From SIG603 sp964370635 (lineage in GTDB: Bacteria; Bacillota; Clostridia; Oscillospirales; Acutalibacteraceae), in assembly GCA_964370635.1 (NCBI GenBank), contig CAYJJU010000011.1:1-64000 (forward strand): a stretch of DNA of 64,000 bases, in the 5' to 3' direction. Both the position numbers and the translations under genes were made by a program. Positions within the stretch are counted from its first letter, which is position 1. Each line of letters opens with the position of its first letter. Shown piece by piece: positions 6,884-14,779 of the stretch. The notes below the pieces were generated by a model, which saw only the letters and a program-made list of their open reading frames with translations, was not told the DNA's origin and did not search any database.

Positions 6884-8233
6884 ATGAGTAAAAAAAATAA
6901 CCACGAAGCAATTTTTGACGCACGCGCGCTTGGAAGACCTAAGATGTTAGTTTTAGGCATACAACATCTATTTGCGATGTTTGGCGCAACCGTGCTTGTA
7001 CCGGCTATTACGGGGCTTTCTGTAAGTGCAACCTTGCTTTTTGCAGGTATTGGTACACTTTTATTCCATATCATCACAAAATTTAAAGTGCCGGCATTTT
7101 TGGGAAGTTCATTTGCGTTTTTGGGCGCATACGGCCTTACCACTGCCGCAGGACAGGAAATTCCACTTACTTATTCAAGCTTTGGCGTAGCCGTTGCGGG
7201 CCTTATCTACTTTGTGTTGGCGGCTTTTATAAAAGTGTTTGGAACACAAAAAGTTATGAGGTTTTTCCCTCCTATAGTAACAGGTCCTATAATTATCGCA
7301 ATTGGTCTTACACTATCGCCCGTTGCTGTTAATAGTTCTACATCAAACTGGTTGGTTGCAATTGTTGCGGTACTTGTAGTTGTTTGCTTTAACATTTGGG
7401 GCAAGGGAATGCTGAAAATCATACCAATACTATTAGGTGTTGTTGTAAGCTATGTTCTTTCTATGATTATCGACCCTGCCACAAGAGATGTGTTTGCAGT
7501 AAACTGGAACAATGCTGCGTGGATAGGCCTGCCGTTTACATTTGAGCAAACTGCGTTTTCCATTTTTGGTGCAGACTTTGATGCATCTATGCTTATTTCG
7601 GCAATAATTACTATCTTGCCTATCACACTTGCTACTATGATGGAGCATATAGGCGACATGTGCGCAATAAGCTCTACAACAGGTAAAAACTACTTAGATA
7701 GCCCTGGCCTTCACAGAACTACTTTAGGTGACGGTGTTGCGACTACTCTAGCTGCACTATTCGGTGCGCCAGCAAATACGACTTACGGTGAAAACACAGG
7801 TGTTTTAGCACTTTCAAGAGTTTTTGACCCTAAAGTTATAAGAATAGCAGCTGTTTTTAGCATCTTGCTTTCATTCTCTCCTAAATTTGCAGCGCTTATA
7901 GTTTCTCTTCCAGCCGCTACAATAGGCGGTGTAAGCATAGTCTTATACGGAATGATTTCGGCAGTAGGTGTTCGCAATATAGTTGAAAATCAAGTCGATT
8001 TCACAAGAAGTCGCAATGTTATAATAGCCGCTTTAATATTAGTTTTAGCAATAGGCATACGTTTTAGCGACATAGGCGCTATAGTATTTGCTGTAGGCGA
8101 AATTTCAATAAGCCTTTCAGGCCTTGCAGTGGCTTCAATTATTGGTATAGTTTTAAATGCCGTACTTCCAGGAAACGACTACAAATTTGGCGAGCACACA
8201 GAGGGCGACAAGGCTGTAAACTTCGAAGTTTAA
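6884..8233 (+). CDS. Uracil/xanthine permease, UraA/NCS2 family
   Basis: Proton-coupled nucleobase transporter of the NCS2 family, with about 12-14 hydrophobic segments. Family hallmarks are QHLFAMFGATVLVPAITG at the N-terminus, the VPAFLGSSFAF re-entrant segment, the MMEHIGDMCAIS motif with the substrate-binding Glu, and NTTYGENTGVLALSRV. I start at the ATG at 6884 (449 aa, MSKKNNHEA). An in-frame GTG at 6821 would add 21 residues encoded by the hairpin leader, which do not resemble the family. The pattern is closest to uracil permeases, but xanthine cannot be excluded. Monocistronic. Confidence 0.9.
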   Translation: MSKKNNHEAIFDARALGRPKMLVLGIQHLFAMFGATVLVPAITGLSVSATLLFAGIGTLLFHIITKFKVPAFLGSSFAFLGAYGLTTAAGQEIPLTYSSFGVAVAGLIYFVLAAFIKVFGTQKVMRFFPPIVTGPIIIAIGLTLSPVAVNSSTSNWLVAIVAVLVVVCFNIWGKGMLKIIPILLGVVVSYVLSMIIDPATRDVFAVNWNNAAWIGLPFTFEQTAFSIFGADFDASMLISAIITILPITLATMMEHIGDMCAISSTTGKNYLDSPGLHRTTLGDGVATTLAALFGAPANTTYGENTGVLALSRVFDPKVIRIAAVFSILLSFSPKFAALIVSLPAATIGGVSIVLYGMISAVGVRNIVENQVDFTRSRNVIIAALILVLAIGIRFSDIGAIVFAVGEISISLSGLAVASIIGIVLNAVLPGNDYKFGEHTEGDKAVNFEV

Positions 8234-8318
8234 AGGTTACAAAGAGGTTACAAACAAATCTCATAAAGTTTACATTAAGTCTTTGTTAAGTATAAATAAA
8301 AAATAAATAAAAAAAGAC

Positions 8319-8347
8319 TTGCTTTTTCTTAAAAGCCTTGTTATAAT
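8319..8347 (+). promoter_or_regulatory. Promoter of the sugar ABC importer operon
   Basis: TTGCTT (8319-8324), 17-bp spacer, TATAAT (8342-8347). The start codon at 8406 follows AAAAGGAG. Confidence 0.8.
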
Positions 8348-8405
8348 ACCACGGAAGAGTCACTTAACATAATAAATTCATGGTGACCAAAAAAGGAGAA
8401 TATTT

Positions 8406-9428
8406 ATGAAAAGAATATTATCATTAATGCTTGTAGCTATGATGGTTGTTTTCAGCTTTGCATCTTGCGCAAGCACAGATTCAAGCAGTCCGGCACCTTC
8501 AGAAGGCTCAACTAGCGAGTCAGAATCAGAGTCAGAATCAGAATCTGAGTCAGAATCTGAGTCAGAGTCAGAATCAGACATGAAAGTCGGCATACTAGCT
8601 CCTGCAGTAACTCACGGATGGGTTGCAGCGGTTGCTTACCACGCTGAAGCACAGTGCATTGAACTAGGTATCGATTACCAAGTTTCAACAAGCTCTAATG
8701 CAGAAGAAATGACAGCTCAGCTTGACGACCTTAAAACATGGGGCGCACAAGCTATCGTAGCTTTCCCACAATGGGAAGGTATGGAAGTGCCAATTCAACA
8801 AGCTATTGATGAAGGTATAACAGTAGTTAACTTCGACATAGCTATTGATGCAGAAGGCGTTTACAGAGTTTCAGGCGATAACGAAGACATGGGCGTACAA
8901 GGTGCTAACTACATCGTAGAAAAAATCGGCACAGAGGGTACAGTTGTTGTACTAAACGTACCATCAGCAGGTTCAGTATCAGAGCTTCGTGAAAAAGGCT
9001 TTGTAGATACAATGGCTGAAATCGCACCTGACATGGAAATCCTTACTTATGCAACACAATTTACTCGTGAAGACGGTCTTGCAGACTTTGCAGACATCTT
9101 AACAGCTAACCCACAAATTGATGCGGTTTATTCTATGGATGACGAAACATCAGTAGGCGTTTTGCAAGCTATTTCAGAAGCTGGCAGAACAGACATTAAA
9201 GTTGTAACAGGCGGCGGCGGAATGCAAGAGTATTTCAACATGATGCCTGAGAACCAAGACATTTGGATTCAATCAGCTCTATACAGCCCTGCAATGGTTA
9301 AAGATGCTGTTGACATGGCAGTAGCTATATTAAATGGCGAAGAAGTTGAAGAAGTTAAAATTATTCCTACAACTATAGTTGACAGAGATAATTGTGAAGA
9401 TTTCCTTGACGAAAACTCACCATACTAA
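8406..9428 (+). CDS. Sugar ABC transporter substrate-binding lipoprotein (RbsB-like, Peripla_BP_4)
   Basis: Extracellular receptor of an ABC sugar importer, 340 aa. A lipoprotein signal ends in FASC (Cys21). A low-complexity linker of about ten Ser-Glu dipeptides (residues 37-57) spaces the domain from the membrane. From residue 59 the two-lobed type I periplasmic fold begins (MKVGILAPAVTHGWVAAV), with DNEDMGVQGANYI and YSMDDETSVGVLQAI typical of the ribose/galactose group. The SE linker is encoded by a hexanucleotide-like array (about 8514-8577) that can change length by slippage. First gene of the three-gene importer; a hairpin after it probably makes its transcript more abundant than those of the downstream genes. 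The ligand is not identifiable. Confidence 0.9.
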   Translation: MKRILSLMLVAMMVVFSFASCASTDSSSPAPSEGSTSESESESESESESESESESESDMKVGILAPAVTHGWVAAVAYHAEAQCIELGIDYQVSTSSNAEEMTAQLDDLKTWGAQAIVAFPQWEGMEVPIQQAIDEGITVVNFDIAIDAEGVYRVSGDNEDMGVQGANYIVEKIGTEGTVVVLNVPSAGSVSELREKGFVDTMAEIAPDMEILTYATQFTREDGLADFADILTANPQIDAVYSMDDETSVGVLQAISEAGRTDIKVVTGGGGMQEYFNMMPENQDIWIQSALYSPAMVKDAVDMAVAILNGEEVEEVKIIPTTIVDRDNCEDFLDENSPY

Positions 9429-9449
9429 TATAATATAATAAGAGTATCT

Positions 9450-9483
9450 GGGCTATGGCGATATTCGTCATAGCCCTTTTTTT
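9450..9483 (+). terminator. Intra-operon terminator/processing hairpin
   Basis: GGGCTATG...CATAGCCC followed by seven T, between the binding protein and ATPase genes. This is a usual device for making more binding protein than transporter. Confidence 0.8.
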
Positions 9484-9497
9484 AAAGGAGGAGTAGT

Positions 9498-11003
9498 ATG
9501 GAGCTTAAAATGCAGGGGATTACAAAATCCTTTGGGGCTAACGATGTTTTAAAGGAAGTAAGTCTCACGCTAAAAGAGGGCGAAATTTGCGCTCTTTTAG
9601 GCGAAAACGGAGCAGGAAAATCTACACTTATGAATATTTTGGGTGGCGTAATAAATGCCGATAAGGGTGAAATTTTATTAGACGATGAAAAAATGCATTT
9701 TGCAAAACCCATAGATTCTCTTGGCAAAGGCATAGCCTTTATTCATCAAGAGCTAAACTTGGTAAATGACCTTGCAATTTATGAGAATATGTACATAGGT
9801 CGTGAGATTAAAAAGGGCAGATTTTTAGACACTAAAACCATGATAGAAAACACTGCCGAGATTTTTAAATCGCTAGACATAAAATTAGACCCCAAGGAAA
9901 TGGTGCGTGAGCTTGATGCCTCTTATAAGCAAATTGTTGAAATTGCAAGGGCGCTTCTTATGAACGCCTCTATTATCATCATGGACGAGCCCACTACATC
10001 TCTTACCGACCCTGAAATAGTTAGGGTTTTTGACATGATGAGAAGTCTTAAAGAGCGTGGAGTGTCTATTATTTTTATCTCTCACAAGTTAAAAGAAGTA
10101 ATGGAAGTTTGCACAAATTATACAGTCTTAAGGGACGGCATAATGGTTGCAAGCGGAGAGGTTTCAGACACAGACCCGCACGAGCTTGCAACGTTCATGG
10201 TAGGGCATGAGGTGCGAAACGAGAAACTTTCAAGAAGTATAAAGCTTGGCGATGAAGTGCTAAAATGTGTTGACCTAAGTCTTGAAGGTAAGTTTGAGAA
10301 TGTCAATTTTACCTTAAGAGAGGGAGAAATTCTAGGCTTTACAGGCCTTTTAGGCGACGGAAGAAGCGAGCTTTTCCAAACCGTGTTTGGCTGTAGCCCG
10401 AATTATACGGGAAGCATTGAAATATCCGGACAAGTGGTTAAAATGAAAAATCAAGGCACTGCACTGCGTCACGGCATAGGCTATGTGCCGAGAAATCGCA
10501 AGGAAAATGCCATAGTAAAGGACATGAGCATACTGGAAAATGCCACCTTGGTAACGCTTAAAAAATATGTGAAAAATTTTCTTATAAACACACAGCTTCA
10601 AAGCGATAGTTTTGATGCTCATTCAAATAATTTATCGATTAAAATGGGCAGCATGGACGACCTTATTACTAGCCTTTCAGGAGGAAATCAGCAGAAGGTT
10701 GTGCTTGCAAAATGGCTTGATGCAAATCCTAAAATCATAATTTTTGACAATCCCACACAGGGTGTAGACGTCGGTGCAAAAGAGGAGATTTACGACATAA
10801 TATTAAAACTTTCACAAAATGGCGTTGGAATAATCATACTTTCAAGCGAGGCTTCGGAAATTATTAAGATATGCGATAGAAGCATTGTAATGTTTCACGG
10901 TAAGATGAACGGCGAGCTTACAAGTGATGAAATGGGAGAACAAACTATAATGAGCTATGCTACGGGTAGCAAAATATTTGGAGGCGAATATGGAACAAAT
11001 TAA
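9498..11003 (+). CDS. Sugar ABC transporter ATP-binding protein (RbsA/MglA-like)
   Basis: Double-ATPase subunit of a simple-sugar importer, 501 aa, cytoplasmic. The first cassette has Walker A GENGAGKST (about residues 35-43), a degenerate signature (LDASYKQIVEIARAL) and Walker B IIIMDEPT. The second has no canonical Walker A (GLLGDGRSELF), a full signature LSGGNQQKV, and IIIFDNPTQGVDVGAK. This asymmetric pattern is diagnostic of the RbsA/MglA/XylG group. Its ATG follows AGGAGGAG. The next gene overlaps its end by 14 nt, indicating translational coupling. Confidence 0.95.
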   Translation: MELKMQGITKSFGANDVLKEVSLTLKEGEICALLGENGAGKSTLMNILGGVINADKGEILLDDEKMHFAKPIDSLGKGIAFIHQELNLVNDLAIYENMYIGREIKKGRFLDTKTMIENTAEIFKSLDIKLDPKEMVRELDASYKQIVEIARALLMNASIIIMDEPTTSLTDPEIVRVFDMMRSLKERGVSIIFISHKLKEVMEVCTNYTVLRDGIMVASGEVSDTDPHELATFMVGHEVRNEKLSRSIKLGDEVLKCVDLSLEGKFENVNFTLREGEILGFTGLLGDGRSELFQTVFGCSPNYTGSIEISGQVVKMKNQGTALRHGIGYVPRNRKENAIVKDMSILENATLVTLKKYVKNFLINTQLQSDSFDAHSNNLSIKMGSMDDLITSLSGGNQQKVVLAKWLDANPKIIIFDNPTQGVDVGAKEEIYDIILKLSQNGVGIIILSSEASEIIKICDRSIVMFHGKMNGELTSDEMGEQTIMSYATGSKIFGGEYGTN

Positions 11004-12009
11004 AAATGAAAATTGGTTTTTAAAAACTTGGAAAAAAAATTCTCTGCTTAGCATAGGATTAGTCTTGTTTTTGCTGGTAATAGCTCAGACTTTGGCCTTA
11101 GGCTTTGATTTTGAGAGCTTTGGCGAATGGTTTCAAATTTGGTATAGAAACTGGCTAAACCTTGTAAGAAACAATGTTTCAGTGGGAATAATAGCCCTTG
11201 GTATGACTTTTGTCATAATCTCAGGCGGTATTGACCTTGCCGTAGGCTCTACATTTGTTGCAGTTGGTGCTGTGACTATGCTCATGGTAGACACAGGTGG
11301 AATTTTTATGAATTTAGGGCTTCCTTATCCACTTGTTTTTATAATGGCTATAGTTGCCTCTCTGCTTTTAGGTTCTGCTTTGGGCATGTTAAATGGTGCT
11401 TTTATAACATGGGGCAAACTGCCGCCGTTTATAGCAACATTGGGAACGCTTAACATTTTTAGAAGCGTCACCCAGTATTTCATGCAAGGCCCATCTCCAA
11501 AAGTTCCATCAGAATTTTTGGGAATTTCGAATTTTAAAATCGGCGGCGAAACAGTTTTACCTATAATTTATTTTGCTGTTGCGGCATTTATTTTACATAT
11601 AGTTTCAAAGAAAACAGTCTTTGGTAGACATGTATATGCAATAGGCTCAAACGAAAAAGCGGCAATACTCTCAGGCGTAAACATTAAATCTGTTAAGCTT
11701 AAAATCTATTCTTTAATAGGACTTTTATGCGCAGTGTCTGCAATAATCTCTGTTTCAAGAATAGGCTCTATGGACTATGCAAGTGCTGGCAGTGGGTATG
11801 AGCTTGATGCCATTGCAGCGGTTATAGTAGGCGGTACAAGCATGTCGGGCGGTAAAGGCTCGGTGGCAGGAACAGTCTTAGGCTTTTTAATTATTGTTGT
11901 AATGAATAATTTACTAAACCTAATAGGCGTTCCACCGTTTTTAAGAGAAGCTTTCAAAGGTGCGATTATTATAGTAGCTGTTTTGCTTCAAAAGAAAGAA
12001 ACTGCATAA
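10990..12009 (+). CDS. Sugar ABC transporter permease (RbsC-like, BPD_transp_2)
   Basis: Inner-membrane permease of the sugar importer, 339 aa from the ATG at 10990, which follows GGAGGCGA inside the end of the ATPase gene. An upstream in-frame start at 10957 has no ribosome binding site. About ten hydrophobic segments are visible. Family motifs include IISGGIDLAVGS near residue 80, LGMLNGAFITWGKLPPFIATLGT, and the late GGTSMSGGKGSVAGT. It closes the operon: the stop is followed at once by the first of two terminator hairpins flanking element B. Confidence 0.94.
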   Translation: MEQIKNENWFLKTWKKNSLLSIGLVLFLLVIAQTLALGFDFESFGEWFQIWYRNWLNLVRNNVSVGIIALGMTFVIISGGIDLAVGSTFVAVGAVTMLMVDTGGIFMNLGLPYPLVFIMAIVASLLLGSALGMLNGAFITWGKLPPFIATLGTLNIFRSVTQYFMQGPSPKVPSEFLGISNFKIGGETVLPIIYFAVAAFILHIVSKKTVFGRHVYAIGSNEKAAILSGVNIKSVKLKIYSLIGLLCAVSAIISVSRIGSMDYASAGSGYELDAIAAVIVGGTSMSGGKGSVAGTVLGFLIIVVMNNLLNLIGVPPFLREAFKGAIIIVAVLLQKKETA

Positions 12010-12012
12010 TTT

Positions 12013-12283
12013 AAAAAAGCTACAGGGACGCCCATTGTCCCTGTAGCTTCAAACTGTCGAAAAACCCGCAAACGCAAAAAAACGAGCAACTAGGCTCGTT
12101 TTTTTGCTTCCTGCGTCACAAACACCCTAAAATTTCCCTCATATACCATCGTATTACTCGGTCATTTTAGGGTATTTGTTCCTTGTCTTGCAGATTTTTG
12201 GACAGTCCGACAGTGTGTCAAAAAAGTAGGACTTTTTTGACACACTGAAGCTACAGGGACGCCATTGTCCCTGTAGCTTTTTT
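12013..12283. repeat. Structured multi-hairpin element, copy B, flanked by duplicated terminator hairpins
   Basis: Same plan as the element at 2851-3106. Two direct copies of the hairpin GCTACAGGGAC-loop-GTCCCTGTAGC (12019-12047 and 12250-12277) flank a ~200-bp core. Core stems are GCAAAAAAACGAGC with its complement (12074-12087, 12094-12107), ACCCTAAAA/TTTTAGGGT (12124-12132, 12165-12173) around the conserved loop, and CAGTGTG/CACACTG (12211-12217, 12241-12247). Only the second flanking hairpin is followed by a long T-run (TTTTTTT), so it is the working terminator of the sugar importer operon. Its loop lacks one base relative to the first copy. Confidence 0.87.
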
Positions 12284-12284
12284 T
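12250..12284 (+). terminator. Rho-independent terminator of the sugar importer operon (distal copy)
   Basis: GCTACAGGGAC-gccatt-GTCCCTGTAGC followed by seven T. The proximal copy at 12019-12047 lacks the T-run. Confidence 0.85.
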
Positions 12285-12358
12285 ATAAGCAGATATTTCA
12301 TGCATAAAAAATTGAAATCTTCCAATTATATAGAAAAACATATTTTTGGAGTGATATT

Positions 12359-13975
12359 ATGATTGCAAGTAAAAAGGAGTTTAGAAAAATTTTGGCCGTG
12401 CTTATTGTGTTTGTTATGGCATATGCATACTGCATCTACAACATATTTATTTTGTCGCAAAATGATGAGTATATTAAGCAGGTGGATGCGCAAAGCGAGA
12501 ATTCTGTGCTCATTGCAAATTCTAAGGGTACAATTTATGACTGTAATTTGGAACCGCTTACAAATACGGGAGAAGTGAAATTGGCGGTGGTTATGCCGGA
12601 TTATCGGAGCATTACCGAAATATTAAAGGTCACAAACGAAATTCCAAATCCCGAAAACATAGTTAGAAGCGGCATGCCTTATGTTATAGAGGTAGATGTT
12701 GTATCAGATGGAGATTATGTGGATTACTTTGATGTGCCGCAAAGGTATTCAGACGAGCCACTCGCGGCAAATTTAATAGGATATATAGACGGCTCCGGAA
12801 ATGGCGTGGCCGGAATCGAAAGGGCATTTAACGAAATACTTGGAATAAACAGAGGAACGCTGACGCTAAGCTTTGTATCAAATGCGCTTGGAAATATAAT
12901 TTTAGGCGAGGATAGGTATTATAAAAACACCCTAGATTTTAGCCAGTCTGGGATAGCGCTTACAATTGATTCAGATATTCAGCGCATAGCACAGGAGGCG
13001 GCTGAAAAATTAGAAACGGGAGCCGTCGTGGTGCTCAGCGGAGGCGACGCGGAGATTAAAGCGGTAGTAAGCACGCCATCATTTAAGCAAAATGAGCTAG
13101 ACGAGGCGCTAAATGCCGAGAATTCTCCCATGATTAATAGGGCGTTTAGCTCATATGCGCCGGGTTCTGTATTTAAGCTTGTTATTGCCACGGCGGCGCT
13201 AAATTCTGGCTATTACTTTGAACAGGAATACGAATGCACTGGAAGCATAGTGGTAGACGGTGTCGAGATGAGATGCAGTAATTCGGTGGCGCATGGAATG
13301 GTGAATATGCACACGGCAATTGCGCATTCTTGCAATTCGTATTTTATAGATTTAGGGATGAGAACCTCTAGTCAAATACTGTATGAAACGGCAAAAAATT
13401 ACGGTTTTGGCACTTCGACCTATCTGTACGAAGATTTTTACACGGCAAGCGGTAATGTGCTTGAACTTAGTGAAATAGAGGGAAGAGGCGACACCGCAAA
13501 TTTCTCAATAGGGCAAGGAATCACGACGGTTACGCCACTTCAAGTAGCAACAATGATTAATACTATAATCTCAAACGGCCACTATACCGCACCAAAAATA
13601 TTTTTAGGCGAAGTAAACGACGAAAAAGAGCTAGTAGAAGACGAGAGGAATTATTCAAAGTTTAGCGTGATGGAAACCGATGTTGCGCTAAGGCTTAAAA
13701 GCTATATGGAAAGCGTCGTCACTTACGGAACGGGAAGAAAGGGCGATGTTGAGGGCTTTTCGGTAGGTGCAAAAACAGGTACAGCACAAACAGGAATTTT
13801 TGAAGACGGCAAAGAGCTGTCAAATTTTTGGTATGCAGGATATGTGTCTGATGGAATAGACGAATATATAATAGTTGTCTTAAACGAGGGCGTGCAGGAC
13901 ACGGAAAATTATGTGGGGGATGTGTTTTCAGAAATAGCAACTTATATTTCAGAGAATTATTTATATTTAAGATAA
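12359..13975 (+). CDS. Class B penicillin-binding protein (transpeptidase)
   Basis: Peptidoglycan DD-transpeptidase anchored by one N-terminal membrane helix (about residues 12-32), 538 aa. The catalytic triad motifs are complete: S270-V-F-K273, S324-C-N326 and K472-T-G-T475. The N-terminal non-catalytic region (about 45-195) is short and ends in LIGYIDGSGNGVAGIERAFNEIL, the usual lead into the transpeptidase fold. This size resembles PbpA/SpoVD-like short class B enzymes rather than long FtsI, and there is no C-terminal PASTA domain. The ATG follows TTGGAG. No FtsW/RodA partner is adjacent, so whether it acts in elongation, division or sporulation is unknown. Confidence 0.9.
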   Translation: MIASKKEFRKILAVLIVFVMAYAYCIYNIFILSQNDEYIKQVDAQSENSVLIANSKGTIYDCNLEPLTNTGEVKLAVVMPDYRSITEILKVTNEIPNPENIVRSGMPYVIEVDVVSDGDYVDYFDVPQRYSDEPLAANLIGYIDGSGNGVAGIERAFNEILGINRGTLTLSFVSNALGNIILGEDRYYKNTLDFSQSGIALTIDSDIQRIAQEAAEKLETGAVVVLSGGDAEIKAVVSTPSFKQNELDEALNAENSPMINRAFSSYAPGSVFKLVIATAALNSGYYFEQEYECTGSIVVDGVEMRCSNSVAHGMVNMHTAIAHSCNSYFIDLGMRTSSQILYETAKNYGFGTSTYLYEDFYTASGNVLELSEIEGRGDTANFSIGQGITTVTPLQVATMINTIISNGHYTAPKIFLGEVNDEKELVEDERNYSKFSVMETDVALRLKSYMESVVTYGTGRKGDVEGFSVGAKTGTAQTGIFEDGKELSNFWYAGYVSDGIDEYIIVVLNEGVQDTENYVGDVFSEIATYISENYLYLR

Positions 13976-13981
13976 TATTTA

Positions 13982-14018
13982 TTGACAATATGCAAAAAAT
14001 ATTATATATTGTATATAA
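13982..14018 (+). promoter_or_regulatory. Promoter with perfect palindrome for the superoxide reductase gene
   Basis: TTGACA (13982-13987), 17-bp spacer, TATATT (14005-14010). A perfect 7-3-7 inverted repeat, TTATATA-TTG-TATATAA (14002-14018), covers the -10 and the start point. It resembles in composition, but not in spacing (7-1-7), the PerR box of Firmicutes. Confidence 0.7.
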
Positions 14019-14056
14019 GCAACAAGATTGCGAAAAATTAATAAGGAGGAGAAAAT

Positions 14057-14437
14057 ATGCATAGTACAAAATTTTTTATCTGCAAAAGCTGTGGCAACAT
14101 TGTAGGTATAATCGAAAACGCTGGCGTTCCTCTAACATGTTGTGGGGGCGAAATGGAGGAGCTAGTAGCAAACTCAGTTGATGCCGCAACAGAGAAACAC
14201 GTGCCGAGTGTAGAGGTAGACGGAGACACAATTAGTGTTAGCATAGGCAGTGTTTTACATCCCATGGAAGAGGCACATTTTATTGATTACGTTTATCTAG
14301 AGACCGAAAACGGGGGACAGAGAAAGGCATTAAAGCCCGGAATGGCGCCTACATGTAAGTTTAAAGTGATAGACGACAAACCACGTGCCGTATATGCATA
14401 CTGCAATTTACACGGACTTTGGAAGAAAGAAATATAA
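14057..14437 (+). CDS. dfx: Desulfoferrodoxin / superoxide reductase
   Basis: Cytoplasmic enzyme that reduces superoxide to hydrogen peroxide using rubredoxin-type electron donors, 126 aa. The N-terminal desulforedoxin-like domain has the Fe(Cys)4 ligands C10xxC13 and the C29-C30 pair. The C-terminal superoxide reductase domain carries the Fe-His4Cys site: EKHVP, LHPMEEAHFIDYV, and the terminal CNLHGLW with the axial Cys and last His. All expected ligands are present, so this is the two-centre form. The ATG follows AAGGAGGAG. Its presence indicates an anaerobe that defends against oxygen exposure. A strong terminator follows directly. Confidence 0.95.
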   Translation: MHSTKFFICKSCGNIVGIIENAGVPLTCCGGEMEELVANSVDAATEKHVPSVEVDGDTISVSIGSVLHPMEEAHFIDYVYLETENGGQRKALKPGMAPTCKFKVIDDKPRAVYAYCNLHGLWKKEI

Positions 14438-14464
14438 AAAAAGCCGCCCGAAAGGGCGGTTTTT
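14436..14464 (+). terminator. Terminator of the superoxide reductase gene
   Basis: GCCGCCC-gaaa-GGGCGGT with an A-run before and TTTTT after; it overlaps the stop codon. Confidence 0.9.
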
Positions 14465-14764
14465 GCGTGTCAAAGAGGTAAGGCGTTCATAATAATGAAG
14501 ATTAAAAGTTTTACTAAATTTTTTTCAAAAAATTTCGGGTACTTAGGGCAGAGCCCTAAGGCGTTTTCCGCAGAAAACGAAATCTTATCCTTAGAAGCGT
14601 ATTTTTGAAAGTGAATTTTTGCACCGAGGTGCAAAAAGAGAAAACTTTTTAAAAGTGAAAAAGTTTTTTAAATTACCTTTTTGTGCATAATTTTTAAAGC
14701 GGTAGCTTTTTGGACACACTAAAACGAGGTGGAAATGCAACGCATTTCCACCTCGTTCTTTCGT
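14463..14764. repeat. Intergenic palindromic repeat family C, copy 2
   Basis: Second copy of the block at 4797-5045, again between convergent genes. It begins TGCGTGTCAAA. The conserved block (about 14506-14587) differs by only a few bases, including GGGC-aga-GCCC against GGGC-tga-GCCC in the loop. Beyond it are further hairpins (GCACC-gag-GGTGC, a run AAAACTTTTT...AAAAAGTTTT), then GGACACACT and a hairpin AACGAGGTGGAAATGC...GCATTTCCACCTCGTT (14723-14757). The last may terminate the minus-strand phosphate transporter gene. Confidence 0.75.
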
Positions 14765-14779
14765 TAGGCCAGCCTATTA

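Noticed and set aside
8378..8593. Ser-Asp repeat protein on the minus strand
   Set aside because: Antisense reading of the SE repeat; no start signals and it crosses the promoter of the real gene.
14038..14265. Minus-strand 75-codon frame over the superoxide reductase gene
   Set aside because: Antisense shadow of a clear gene with all metal ligands conserved.
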